Assembly (NCBI RefSeq): GCF_000143415.4
Contig: NW_003314302.1
Span: forward strand, 211,810-257,914
Length of the DNA stretch: 46,105 bases
Reading direction: 5' to 3'
Source of the DNA: Selaginella moellendorffii
Lineage: Eukaryota > Streptophyta > Lycopodiopsida > Selaginellales > Selaginellaceae
Positions within the stretch are counted from its first letter, which is position 1; every line of letters begins with the position of its first letter. Shown here in pieces: positions 11,733 through 20,270 of this stretch. The position numbers and the translations under genes are program-made. Under the pieces are notes generated by a model. The model saw nothing but the letters and a program-made list of their open reading frames with translations, searched no databases and was not told where the DNA came from.

Positions 11733-12925
11733 TCACTGGATGAAAGCCTTCCACTGTAGTGTCCCTTTTCGCAGCCTCTCGGGAACAGCCTGAGACCACT
11801 GTGTGAGATTGGGGAGGGGACCCGTGAAAGCCATCTTGTTATTCACTTGATCAAGCTTCCGCCAGTTCACCTGCTGTTCCTTCAACTCGTAAGCGCTTTA
11901 AGTATTAGGAAATGGAGAAAGAAAAAGTCTTACCTCGCCTGGAAATGCCTTTGACATCGCATAAAGAACATGGTTCTCGCCCGTAATTGTGGACTGTAGA
12001 GTTTCATCATCGTCATGTCCACGTCTTTGCTCTTCCACGCAGTTGATCATGATCCGGCCCCCGGGTCTCAGTCTTTTCCTGAGCTTAAACCATGTCTCTG
12101 CCTGGAAGGAAGAATCAGGAAAAGATATCAGTGATCTGATGCTCCGCAGAGACTAAAACTCGTTTCTCACCTCCTTGAGAACTGGCAGAACATCGCCATT
12201 TGAGAACAAATCCACGACAATGCCTGTAGAAAAGTGAGGTCGAAAGATTAACAAAAAAAAGAGAGGTTGCACCGAGCTACCTGCGAATCCACCCTTGGGA
12301 TCATTTGCATCCGAGAGAGCATCGTCGATGTGAATTGTAAGCCCTCCACCGTGTTTGTTTTTGCCTTCTAACTCCGACAAGCCGAGAAAATCCCTTGCCT
12401 TGTCAATTAGCTGCAAGCTTCAACGACGTAAGAGTTTGCATTGACGGTGTCAAAGAGTTACTCACGATCTCATCAATTTCCCAGCCTATCAATTCTCGCT
12501 TCGGCCACAAGTGGAGCAGCAATCGTGCAGCAGTACCACCGCCCTGATGATCAAACACAGAAAAACCAGGAAAGCTAGGAAGAAATCGAAAAGCTCTTAC
12601 CAGTCCTAGAATTGCAATGGGACCTCTGGGAATGATCGGTGGAAGCGAGGAGAACTCGTCCTTCAATCACACAAAGTAGTCATAACTCCTTCCTCAAGAA
12701 CGGAAGTTGTTTATCCAGTATGACCCGACCCACACAGAATCCTCCTTGTAAATACTATGAACATTTCCTACATTGGGACGTAAAGCTCTCTCAATCACCA
12801 CAAAAAGAACCAAATGATCTATAGATGAGAGAGATTGCTCACCTGTTTGATCCAGCAGCAGCAATCTAGCTCCCGCGAATTCACTGGGCGAATCCCTGGG
12901 CACCTCGAGAATCGCAATGGCGTTG

Positions 12926-12978
<53 letters not shown>

Positions 12979-13076
12979 GAGGTCACGACGGTGGGAGCGG
13001 CCGCGGTGGCCTCCAAATCCTCCTCCGTCCATTGCTCCACCGAGAAATCTCTCTTCCTCTTGGACGAGGACGTGGC
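11733..13076 (-). pseudogene. SAM-dependent methyltransferase, left copy, 5'-replaced and frame-shifted
   Basis: Seven complete exons match the central gene exactly in size: 11733-11870, 11934-12101, 12171-12223, 12281-12410, 12466-12543, 12601-12660 and 12715-12767. Exon 1 runs from 12843 to about 13076. Three breaks are visible. The first ~42 codons are gone. A trinucleotide run (12926-12978) shifts the frame inside exon 1. The intron-2 donor has changed from GTAAAC to ATAAAC, so retention would stop the protein after YWINNFRS. The expansion brings a different start (ATG at 13032) into frame with the body, giving an MDGGGFGG head and 18 Asp before the usual NAIAILE. Exons 3-8 are otherwise open. 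It is probably not producing the full enzyme. Confidence 0.8.
12926..12978. repeat. Trinucleotide microsatellite (TCA/TGA) inside exon 1
   Basis: 53 bases of pure TCA repeat (about 17.7 units). The central and right copies have only two ATG units at this place. Read on the gene strand it encodes 18 Asp in one frame or a run of Met in the original frame. Confidence 0.97.
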
Positions 13077-13123
13077 AGTATCATCCTCCCAAACTGAACA
13101 CCTTAAATAGACAGGAAAATATA

Positions 13124-13197
13124 TAGCCTATGAATGTTTCGAACCTGAGACCTTGGCATTATTAACAACATGCTCTGACCAACTGAGCTAATAGGCC
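13124..13197 (-). pseudogene. Degraded tRNA-Ile(AAU), flipped
   Basis: 74 bases with acceptor GGCCTAT/ATAGGCT, D arm GCTC/GAGC and anticodon loop TTAATAA (anticodon AAT). The T arm pairs poorly (TCAGG against CATTC). Relative to the methyltransferase it lies in the opposite orientation to the central tRNA-Ile, a feature shared with 35701-35774. Confidence 0.8.
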
Positions 13198-13240
13198 TTA
13201 AACATTAAGTGATTTATCTATATACTTGTTCATCCTTTTA

Positions 13241-13368
13241 TCCTTTTATTAGACAAATGCGTCTGCCGGATCTTGGTGTGGCTCCAAGTGCTGGAAGTCA
13301 CTCATTGAGGATGCCACTCACTGGAGAAGCTTGCCGCAGTTGCATGAGTCGTGGTCTGTAGACAATAG
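13241..13368 (+). pseudogene. F-box gene fragment cut by copia
   Basis: Translates to pieces of the F-box domain (CVCRILVWL, then CWKSLIEDATHWRSLPQLHESW), matching residues about 31-79 of the intact gene at 14225-15421 with an internal deletion. Homology stops at the codons for VDNS, where copia sequence begins; the right copy (35497-35645) breaks at the same point. Confidence 0.8.
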
Positions 13369-13535
13369 TGAGCTGACAAAACAGGAAGCCCTAATGTCTA
13401 TGTGGTGACCCCAAACTGAAGCCACTCACCAAACCAAATTTATCGCATAGGAGCTGAAACTGGTGTGACCCCAACAGCTTGGTGAGAAGGTTGGCAGGCA
13501 TGTCCTCTGTCCCGAGATGTATCTCACGGAGCTTG
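13369..13535 (-). mobile_element. 3' tail of a Ty1/copia element
   Basis: Inverted match to 35319-35486: it encodes the end of copia RNase H (DMPANLLTKPLGPHQF in reverse) and the following non-coding tail. The match ends abruptly at CCCGAGATGT, the breakpoint with unique DNA. Confidence 0.8.
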
Positions 13536-14224
13536 GATCGTCAACGTGAGCTCCGGAATGTAAGCCACCTTAAGATCTTACAAAATTTTGCTCCAGGCTG
13601 GTGGACTTTTATGGGAGATTGGAGGATTCGGTGCAAAGTCCTTGCACCATAGTAGGATGGCTATCATGCACAGAATGGAGACGAAGAATCGGCTCCATCA
13701 ATTGACGAAGCTGGCGAACCGAGCGCAGCGACTTTGGTTGTTGTTATTGAGTCTCCAAAGGTAAGTTTGAGAAGTGATCGGAACTAATGGTGCTGGGATA
13801 TACTGAAAGTGGTGAAACCGAGAATGGTCATCAACCATACGCAAAAGTGTCCACTCTCCCCTACATTGTTTGCAAAGGCACTCGAGCTTTATTCGCAAAT
13901 GATCCAAGGCTGAGGCTCTTCGCCGGTCACGTCATTCTCCTCGCAGCAAAACCTTGCCGAGAAGGAGCAACTGAAGCCGCTTGAGGATTCGCACAGCTTA
14001 CACGACCAGTGAGGTTTTTCGACTTGGAACTTGACACCATGCTGGCAATTAAGCTGCTGGATTCTTACGAAGGTCGTTGATGTCTCGTACGTCTGTAAAG
14101 AAGATTGGAGACAAAGTGATTGTATTAGAGGCCCGATGAGACGGTGGATCCGCCTGCCATCACATTTCTTTATTGATGGCTGAAGCCTTACATCATGGAT
14201 AATGCGATTCCGAAACTCATGTTT
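13536..14224. other. Unique spacer, possible exon remnants, no assignment
   Basis: The only stretch near the palindrome centre not repeated elsewhere in the window. A frame at about 13653-13762 (plus) ends at a good donor (AGGTAAGT) and an open frame of 65 codons follows at 13787-13984; neither resembles a family I know. GC content is gene-like. It could be remains of a gene next to the F-box gene. Confidence 0.35.
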
Positions 14225-15421
14225 CTATGGTTTTATGTTTCTATGAGGCCGATAAAAAAGTATAGGCTTTGAAAATAAATCTGGTGTGAGCGTGAAGGCC
14301 GTCTTATAGTTATACTTGCTGCAGATACTCCATGAATTATTCTTGAAGAAGAAGGCCATCGGTGGAGAGACTGATAACATACTTGGTCGCACAACAACGG
14401 AATGCTTGATAACAAAATACTCAAACTCAAGACAGCCATTCTTCACCAAGTCACCCATGTAAACCTCACTCAAAAGTTTCCAATCTGTTGTCTCCATATT
14501 GAGTTCCCATGCAGCAGCAGACACCTTATAACCACCACTTATAGTTGACGAAACAAGAATCCACCTCCCATTGTAATCTACAATACAAGGCAGCCCACAA
14601 CAGAAAAGATTGCTTGGAAACTTCACCTTGACCCTGTCATAGCAACCTGAAACCTGATCAAACACAGCCACGTAAAGAAGATCAACCCGACCACCGGTGA
14701 TCTTTAGCGACTGCCTGTTAGGTGATGCAAACATACTGGATCCGAGCCATGGTCCCTTGTCATCCGCAGCGAGATCATCAATGCTCTTCTTGCTTGTAAA
14801 CTGGCAGCGCCGCCACTGCCTACTGAGCGAATTGAATAGCCAGTAGTGATCAAAATCTGCAAGGAGAAACACCAGGACCTTGAAGTACCCTGTGCATGAA
14901 TCCACAAGCAGTTTCCCCTCTTTCCTCGAGACCTCGTTCACCGGGAGCTTGGGGAGGCGACACCACTTCCCGGTGATCGGATTCCCAACCATGTAATAGG
15001 GAAGGTGGTGTCTCTGGAGATTCACAAAATAGCCACACACCAGGCCGCAGGACGAGTCGGCAAATATCCTAAACCTGCAGCGTCCTTCACCCCAAGGACC
15101 TCTATTCTTCAAGCGCAAGGGCAAATTAAGATGGCGAGCCCTGTGGGGAGAATTACTAGTTGCCAAGATACGACAGAGAACGGAACTGTTGTCTACAAAC
15201 CACGACTCATGCAACCGCGGCAAGCTTCTCCAGCGAGTGGCATCCTCAATGAGTGACTTCCAGCGCTTGCATACAAGCTTGCAGCGGACAAGGTCTGGAA
15301 TGGGGAGCCATGCCAAGATCCGGCAGACGCACTCGTCAGGTAGCTCCTCACACTCGAAACTCTCAGGAAACAAAAAGGCGAGGCAAACGCGCAGCCCGGC
15401 CAACATCTCGAAGCAAAACAA
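14225..15421 (-). CDS. F-box protein with kelch-like C-terminal region
   Basis: 398 codons without an intron. The F-box spans about residues 26-66 (LPDECVCRILAWLP...RCKLVCKRWKSLIED), the module that binds SKP1 and places the protein in an SCF ubiquitin ligase. The rest has the look of plant F-box/kelch proteins: a conserved GNPITGKW followed by LPKLP near residue 150, and later WRRCQF and AAAWELNMETTDW, suggestive of a beta-propeller that would select the substrate. The substrate cannot be told. A second Met at residue 6 is an alternative start. TATTTAA lies only 20 bp upstream of the first ATG, which slightly favours the second. The tRNA-Ile at 15460-15533 is on the same strand and ends 38 bp before the start. 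This is the only complete copy; the left and right modules have fragments. Confidence 0.85.
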   Translation of the reverse strand: MFCFEMLAGLRVCLAFLFPESFECEELPDECVCRILAWLPIPDLVRCKLVCKRWKSLIEDATRWRSLPRLHESWFVDNSSVLCRILATSNSPHRARHLNLPLRLKNRGPWGEGRCRFRIFADSSCGLVCGYFVNLQRHHLPYYMVGNPITGKWCRLPKLPVNEVSRKEGKLLVDSCTGYFKVLVFLLADFDHYWLFNSLSRQWRRCQFTSKKSIDDLAADDKGPWLGSSMFASPNRQSLKITGGRVDLLYVAVFDQVSGCYDRVKVKFPSNLFCCGLPCIVDYNGRWILVSSTISGGYKVSAAAWELNMETTDWKLLSEVYMGDLVKNGCLEFEYFVIKHSVVVRPSMLSVSPPMAFFFKNNSWSICSKYNYKTAFTLTPDLFSKPILFYRPHRNIKP

Positions 15422-15440
15422 GGCCTTTTCCCTTTCCTCG

Positions 15441-15447
15441 TTAAATA
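15441..15447 (-). promoter_or_regulatory. TATA-like element TATTTAA facing the F-box gene
   Basis: Reads TATTTAA on the minus strand between the tRNA-Ile gene and the F-box start. In the left and right modules the same element, carried with the flipped tRNA, faces the methyltransferase instead (35789-35795). Confidence 0.4.
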
Positions 15448-15459
15448 GAGACGAAGATA

Positions 15460-15533
15460 TGGCCTATGCAGGTTTCGAACCTGCGACCTTGGCGTTATTA
15501 GCACCACGCTCTGACCAACTGAGCTAATAGGCC
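15460..15533 (-). tRNA. tRNA-Ile (anticodon AAU)
   Basis: 74 bases with a perfect acceptor stem (GGCCTAT/ATAGGCC), D stem GCTC/GAGC, anticodon stem TGGTG/CGCCA with one T-G pair, loop CTAATAA (anticodon AAT), T arm GCAGG-TTCGAAA-CCTGC and discriminator A. The A and B boxes are intact. There is no encoded CCA, as expected of a nuclear gene. I see no run of four T directly downstream, so termination may be inefficient. It sits between two divergent protein genes and is the only fully intact tRNA in the window. Confidence 0.95.
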
Positions 15534-15591
15534 TTATACATTAAGCGATTAATGTAATGCTTATCTATTGGTTGGAATTATGTAGTAGCAT

Positions 15592-17001
15592 ATGGCCGAG
15601 CTTCACTTGCCCGTGCTCGATCTTCTTCTCGTTAGGTCTAATCCACTTGTATTGCGATGCTCGCCGGCGATTCCAGTCGCAGCGCCCAGATGCCGCATTG
15701 CCCGTCTTGCCGCCAATGCCACGTCCTCGTCCAAGAGGAAGAGAGATTTCTCGGTGGAGCAATGGACGGAGGAGGATTTGGAGGCCACCGCGGCCGCTCC
15801 CACCGTCGTGACCTCGATGATGAGCTTCTACAACGCCATTGCGATTCTCGAGGTGCCCAGGGATTCGCCCAGTGAATTCGCGGGAGCTAGATTGCTGCTG
15901 CTGGATCAAACAGGTGAGCAATCTCTCTCATCTATAGATCATTTGGTTCTTTTTGTGGTGATTGAGAGTGCCAATGTAGGAAATGTTCATAGTATTTACA
16001 AGGAGGATTCTGTGTGGGTCGGGTCATACTGGGTAAACAACTTCCGTTCTTGAGGAGTGAAAAGAGCTATGACTTCTTTGTGTGATTGAAGGACGAGTTC
16101 TCCTCGCTTCCACCGATCATTCCCAGAGGTCCCATTGCAATTCTAGGACTGGTAAGAGCTTTACGATTTCTTCCTAGCTTTCTCTGTGTTTGATCATCAG
16201 GGCGGTGGTACTGCTGCACGATTGCTGCTCCACTTGTGGCCGGAGCGAGAATTGATAGGCTGGGAAATTGATGAGATCGTGAGTAACTCTTTGACACCGT
16301 CAATGCAAACTCTTACGTCGTTGAAGCTTGCAGCTAATTGACAAGGCAAGGGATTATCTCGGCTTGTCGGAGTTAGAAGGCAAAAACAAACACGGTGGAG
16401 GGCTTACAATTCACATCGACGATGCTCTCTCGGATGCAAATGATCCCAAGGGTGGATTCGCAGGTAGCTCGGTGCAACCTCTCTTTTTTCTGTTAATCTT
16501 TCGACCTCAGGCATTGTCGTGGATTTGTTCTCAAATGGCGATGTTCTGCCAGTTCTCAAGGAGGTGAGAAACGAGTTTTAGTCTCTGCGGAGCATCAGAT
16601 CACTGATATCTTTTCCTGATTCTTCCTTCCAGGCAGAGACATGGTTTAAGCTCAGGAAAAGACTGAGACCCGGGGGCCGGATCATGATCAACTGCGTGGA
16701 AGAGCAAAGACGTGGACATGACGATGATGAAACTCTACAGTCCACAATTACGGGCGAGAACCATGTTCTTTATGCGATGTCAAAGGCATTTCCAGGCGAG
16801 GTAAGACTTTTTCTTTCTCCATTTCCTAATACTTAAAGCGCTTACGAGTTGAAGGAACAGCAGGTGAACTGGCGGAAGCTTGATCAAGTGAATAACAAGA
16901 TGGCTTTCACGGGTCCCCTCCCCAATCTCACACAGTGGTCTCAGGCTGTTCCCGAGAGGCTGCGAAAAGGGACACTACAGTGGAAGGCTTTCATCCAGTG
17001 A
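15592..17001 (+). CDS. SAM-dependent methyltransferase / spermidine-synthase-like protein, intact
   Basis: Eight exons: 15592-15913, 15980-16032, 16092-16151, 16201-16278, 16334-16463, 16511-16563, 16633-16800 and 16864-17001. All introns are GT-AG and 47-69 nt. They join to 333 codons with phases agreeing at every junction. The product has the class I SAM-binding fold in the form seen in spermidine synthases. AILGLGGGT (Gly 144-148) is the nucleotide loop, E167 in GWEID should hold the ribose, D200/D201 in HIDDA the adenine side, and D219 in IVVDLFS the motif IV acid. The first ~45 residues are rich in Arg and Ala with few acids, consistent with a plastid transit peptide. Whether it is a methyltransferase or an aminopropyltransferase cannot be settled. 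The tRNA-Ile gene ends 58 bp upstream. It shares its strand with the RNase H gene 231 bp downstream. Confidence 0.88.
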
Positions 17002-17143
17002 AGAAAATGCCTCTTTTCACTTTTTCATTGTTGTTGCTGTCATAGTTTGCTAATCGATCAATCCATCTTTGGCTGGACAAGTGCAGGATGTTTTTTGCTT
17101 TTCTTCATCTGATTCTCCAGGGTGGCGAGTTCACATCTACCTC

Positions 17144-17163
17144 GTACGAAAATGTTTTCGTAC
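17144..17163. promoter_or_regulatory. Palindrome upstream of RNase H gene
   Basis: GTACGAAAATGTTTTCGTAC: perfect 9-bp arms around TG, 69 bp before the start at 17233. It is a candidate binding site for a dimeric regulator or part of the promoter, kept at the same spot in all three modules. Confidence 0.5.
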
Positions 17164-17232
17164 AACCAAAGCCACCTATACATGTGGAAATTGGGGCCCC
17201 AAAACTTAGGGTAATCTTCCGAGACGCACAAG

Positions 17233-17970
17233 ATGATGGCTCTCAAGCGCAAAGCTGGCGAGGATGAAGCGTGCGTCGCGAACAAGAAGGTGTGTGGTGG
17301 TGTAGGAGTCAGATTAGGAAAGCCATGGCAGAAATGGGCCATTACCATTTGTACTCGTGAGCGAGGACTTGATGAAATAAAAGCATCTTCTCCTTGGAAT
17401 GTATTCACTGATGGATCCTTCGATAAAGAGTCGCTCTCGGCAGGGTACGGCGTCTACTTCCCGTCGGCAGAGGAGTCCCACAAAGGGACGGGCATGGCGG
17501 TGCAAGTCCCGCAGGAGAACGGCTGGTGCAAAAACGGGAACCCTATCGTCGACAGCCTCATCGTGTCTTCGCTCAACATGGAGCTTCTTGCGATACACGA
17601 CTCCATCGCGGCAGTGCAGCTGTACAAGGCTCAAGGTTACTGGCAGTCCAACAAGCTGAATATCTACACGGACAGTTTGCAGTCGCTGAAGCTGTTGCAG
17701 TTTGCGCAGTGCCGGCCTGAGCACCCCGACTGCATCCAGCTCAAGCCGCTCCTGCAGTGCATCGTTGGTGCGGCAGCAAAGAGCGGGATGGAGATCCGGC
17801 TGTGCAAAGTCAAGGCGCACGACAAGGTATATGAGAATAATGTAGCGGACGGGCTTGCCAGGAGAGGGCGCCAACTCGAGGGGCGGAAGATCCAGTGGTT
17901 CCACGCAGAAAGGTCTGCTAAGTCGACCAGCGATTGTGAAATTGTGAAATATAGTGAGATTGAAGTGTGA
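17233..17970 (+). CDS. RNase HI-like protein, central copy
   Basis: 245 codons, intronless, ATG at 17233 with a second ATG next to it. The catalytic set is D60 (FTDGSF), E117 (MELLA), D147 (YTDSLQ) and D206 (NNVADGLA), with H196 in the flexible loop. An N-terminal basic pair (KRK at 5-7, KK at 18-19) could direct it to the nucleus. There is a ~45-residue N-terminal extension before the fold and a polar tail after it. Eukaryotic RNase H1 normally carries an N-terminal hybrid-binding domain, which is absent here. No RT or integrase lies beside it, and it contrasts with its eight-exon neighbour in having no intron, suggesting retroelement origin or retroposition. Its true function is unknown. 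Confidence 0.88.
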   Translation: MMALKRKAGEDEACVANKKVCGGVGVRLGKPWQKWAITICTRERGLDEIKASSPWNVFTDGSFDKESLSAGYGVYFPSAEESHKGTGMAVQVPQENGWCKNGNPIVDSLIVSSLNMELLAIHDSIAAVQLYKAQGYWQSNKLNIYTDSLQSLKLLQFAQCRPEHPDCIQLKPLLQCIVGAAAKSGMEIRLCKVKAHDKVYENNVADGLARRGRQLEGRKIQWFHAERSAKSTSDCEIVKYSEIEV

Positions 17971-18230
17971 TACATTAAGCTATTTCTCCCTTTTTCTTGA
18001 AAAGGCTTGTTAATTACCAATGTTTACAAACAACAGTTAATTTTAAATTACGAGAAAAATATTTTGCCCATAGCTTTTATTTTATCCTGAATTTTGTTAG
18101 CTCAATTTGGAGGAGGTAAATGTTAGTAAATAACATTTGTTTTGCTTGTTAACTATTTATAAATTAATAACTTTTTCTTTCCCTTTTTTTGAAAAGGTTA
18201 CCAAACAATAGTTAACTCTAAATTGTGAAT
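17971..18230. other. AT-rich module spacer
   Basis: No gene. Homologous, inverted, to 10496-10763 and direct to 38067-38332. It keeps two similar CCTTTTTCTTGAAAAGG-like blocks, one at each end. Confidence 0.6.
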
Positions 18231-18294
18231 TGGCCCATGCAGGTTTCGAACCTGTGTATTAGCACCACGCTCTGACCAGCTGAGCTAATAGGCC
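18231..18294 (-). pseudogene. tRNA-Ile remnant with internal deletion
   Basis: Intact acceptor 5' strand, D arm and T arm, but about 10 bases covering the anticodon 3' stem and variable loop are lost (GCTAAT joins ACACAGG). The same deletion is in 38333-38382 but not in the left copy. Confidence 0.85.
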
Positions 18295-18357
18295 TTAAAC
18301 AATCAAGGATGATTGGAATGGAATCAGATTTAGAATTTAAGAGCGCAAGGTAATCAG

Positions 18358-18430
18358 CGCGCTGGACAGGGTTCGAACCTGTGACTTTCTGCTCCAGAAA
18401 TAGATGCTTTATCCAGTGAGCTACAAGTGC
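18358..18430 (-). pseudogene. tRNA-Arg(CCU)-derived pseudo-tRNA
   Basis: Same tRNA-like unit as 10300-10372, with acceptor GCACTTG, anticodon loop TTCTGGA and T arm ACAGG-TTCGAAC-CCTGT. The D arm pairing is weak. Confidence 0.75.
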
Positions 18431-18769
18431 TTTACATGTCATTTATTTGTTAAATTTTTATTTAGTTAACACAAAGAGCAAAAGATACAAAATTTTTATA
18501 TATTCATATTATTCTTGTCTTATGAAGGTGTTATTTGCAAAGCAATGTGACAGATAATTTACTATAGATGATAGATAATAGTATACAGGTGGAATATATT
18601 GAAATGAGTTCAAAAGAATGTAATGATTATGATAGATCCTAGGATAAAATCACTATTACTTTTCATATAATAATATATTAATAATGACACATGTTTGAGG
18701 TGACATTTCTTTTCATTTTAACTCAGAATACTTTACATGATAAGTTTAAGCATGTTTTTGAATCTGGTT
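18431..18769. other. AT-rich module flank, no gene
   Basis: Matches the left flank (9696-10299) in inverse orientation with a gap of about 300 bp at the ATAGATCCTAGGAT block near 18640. No coding signal. Confidence 0.6.
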
Positions 18770-19361
18770 GTAAGCCATAAATTTTTCTTTTCCAAATTGT
18801 TAGCTTACCTTCTATCTGACCATCACAGCCTTGGCCTTAATTAAGTTCTCTTGCCAAAGTTCCTACCTATTATAACAACTCCTATTTGGTCATACTTGAT
18901 TTTAGTAATTCACTACACAAATAACAAAGTGTTAGCCGTCCATCCACAAATTCGCAAATTCTTTCCTAATCTCCCCCTCAGGTTAAACTGGACTTAAAGT
19001 TTAGTTACACTCCCTGCATGCACAAGTAGCCATGCATACTATGCCTCTAGGTTTTTAACATCCCTTGGTACAACAAGATTTAATCATGAGATATTTTAAA
19101 TCCCAAGCCTTGGGTGTAGCATTTGCTTTAGGACACCATAGGGAAACACCATGGCTTAATGGCCCGGTATGGGTATGGCCTGTGGATGGATGGCTAACAT
19201 TTTATTGTTTGTGAAGTGAGTTGTTGAAATTAAGTAGAAATAAGTAGGAGTTGGTACAATAGATAGGAATTTTAGCAAGGGAATTTAACTAAGGCCAAGG
19301 CTGTGATGGTCGAATAAACGAGATAAACTAGCAAATTGGAAAGGAAAAATTTATGGTTTAC
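18770..19361. mobile_element. Long-terminal-inverted-repeat element (right arm)
   Basis: Begins GTAAGCCATAAATTTTTC and ends as the inverse of GTAAACCATAAATTTTTCC, with inverted similarity continuing for about 180 bp. The core of about 230 bp is non-coding. It is the counterpart of 9186-9695 and directly precedes LTR family A. Confidence 0.7.
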
Positions 19362-19388
19362 ACTAGTGTAAAGATTGGAAGACAATAT

Positions 19389-20257
19389 TGTCGCGAATGT
19401 GACTTTGGGTATTAAAAGTTACCTGTTGGCTAGTCTTTATGGATACTCTTTCCTTACTACCATAATGGCAGGAGGTCAGTATTATTAAACCCTTTATTAG
19501 TCCCTCTTGTTCAAGTGTTAGTAAACTGGACTTTACATTTATACTTGGCCGGATGAGCATAAAGATAGAATTCTTAAGTGTTTATTTGGCCAAGCATACT
19601 TGGCCCGGCCTTTTAGTTTTCTTTTGCTCTATCTTGCATTAGCTTGATAAGAACCCTCACGTATTGAAACTAGTTCCTCAATATCGTTGAATGATAGCTT
19701 ACCGTGTTTGCCAAACACCTTTGTTATCATGCTTTTTGTGTTAGTTTCATTTCGGTCCCAAATGTTATTTATGGAAAGTGTCTAGATTTGCTCATTTGGT
19801 CTACGGAATGTAGAGATTAGCCTGAACACATTGGTGTTCGTCTCGTGTCCAAATTTGTAATCTATAAACATTCCATATTTAATAAGTTTCAAACTTGTTC
19901 CAGAAACTAACTCCTGATACTAAGGGAGGCTTGGGGTGAAAACCCAAAGTGTGTGTTCCTCAAGGGGGGGGGGATATGGGGGGTTCCAAATGTATAGTAG
20001 GGATAGCAGGTAGGTTGGGCATGGGTAACCAACTTGAGGCATAATTTAGCCACCAGTTGTTTGGCTTTGTTTTGCATATTGGTCCTAGCATTAAGATGCT
20101 GGTTGCTCTAGGACTATTCTAAGTCGCTCTGGGCTCCTATTGCTTTGTTCCTTGGGCTGTATGCTCGGGAGTCATTCCATGCTCTAGTGGGTGCTATCCT
20201 ATGGTAAATCACTATAGTGATTTACCATGTACGTTACATTTGGTAACGTATATTACA
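19389..20257 (+). repeat. 5' LTR of family A, right arm
   Basis: 869 bp, starting TGTCGCG and ending TTACA. It lacks the MITE and shows the empty site near 20165. Internally shorter than the left-arm LTRs. Confidence 0.8.
20201..20228. repeat. Perfect 28-bp palindrome at LTR edge
   Basis: Two perfect half-sites of 14 bp, ATGGTAAATCACTA and its complement, without a spacer. It contains the arms and loop of the hairpin at 7782-7810 doubled back on themselves, as if the hairpin had been copied or resolved in both orientations. Confidence 0.9.
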
Positions 20258-20259
20258 TT

Positions 20260-20270
20260 TGGTATCAGAG
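20260..20270 (+). promoter_or_regulatory. Primer-binding site of family A (right arm)
   Basis: TGGTATCAGAG, complementary to initiator tRNA-Met, two bases after the LTR end at 20257. Confidence 0.88.

Noticed and set aside
12835-13126. Frames with poly-Ile or poly-Ser on the plus strand
   Set aside because: Antisense readings of the triplet run inside methyltransferase exon 1.
15189-15527. Frames overlapping the F-box start and tRNA-Ile
   Set aside because: Antisense to the F-box domain and crossing a perfect tRNA gene.
17314-17904. 196- and 236-codon frames antisense to the RNase H genes (also 37410-38120)
   Set aside because: They are shadows of the GC-rich RNase H coding frame, which has all catalytic motifs on the other strand.
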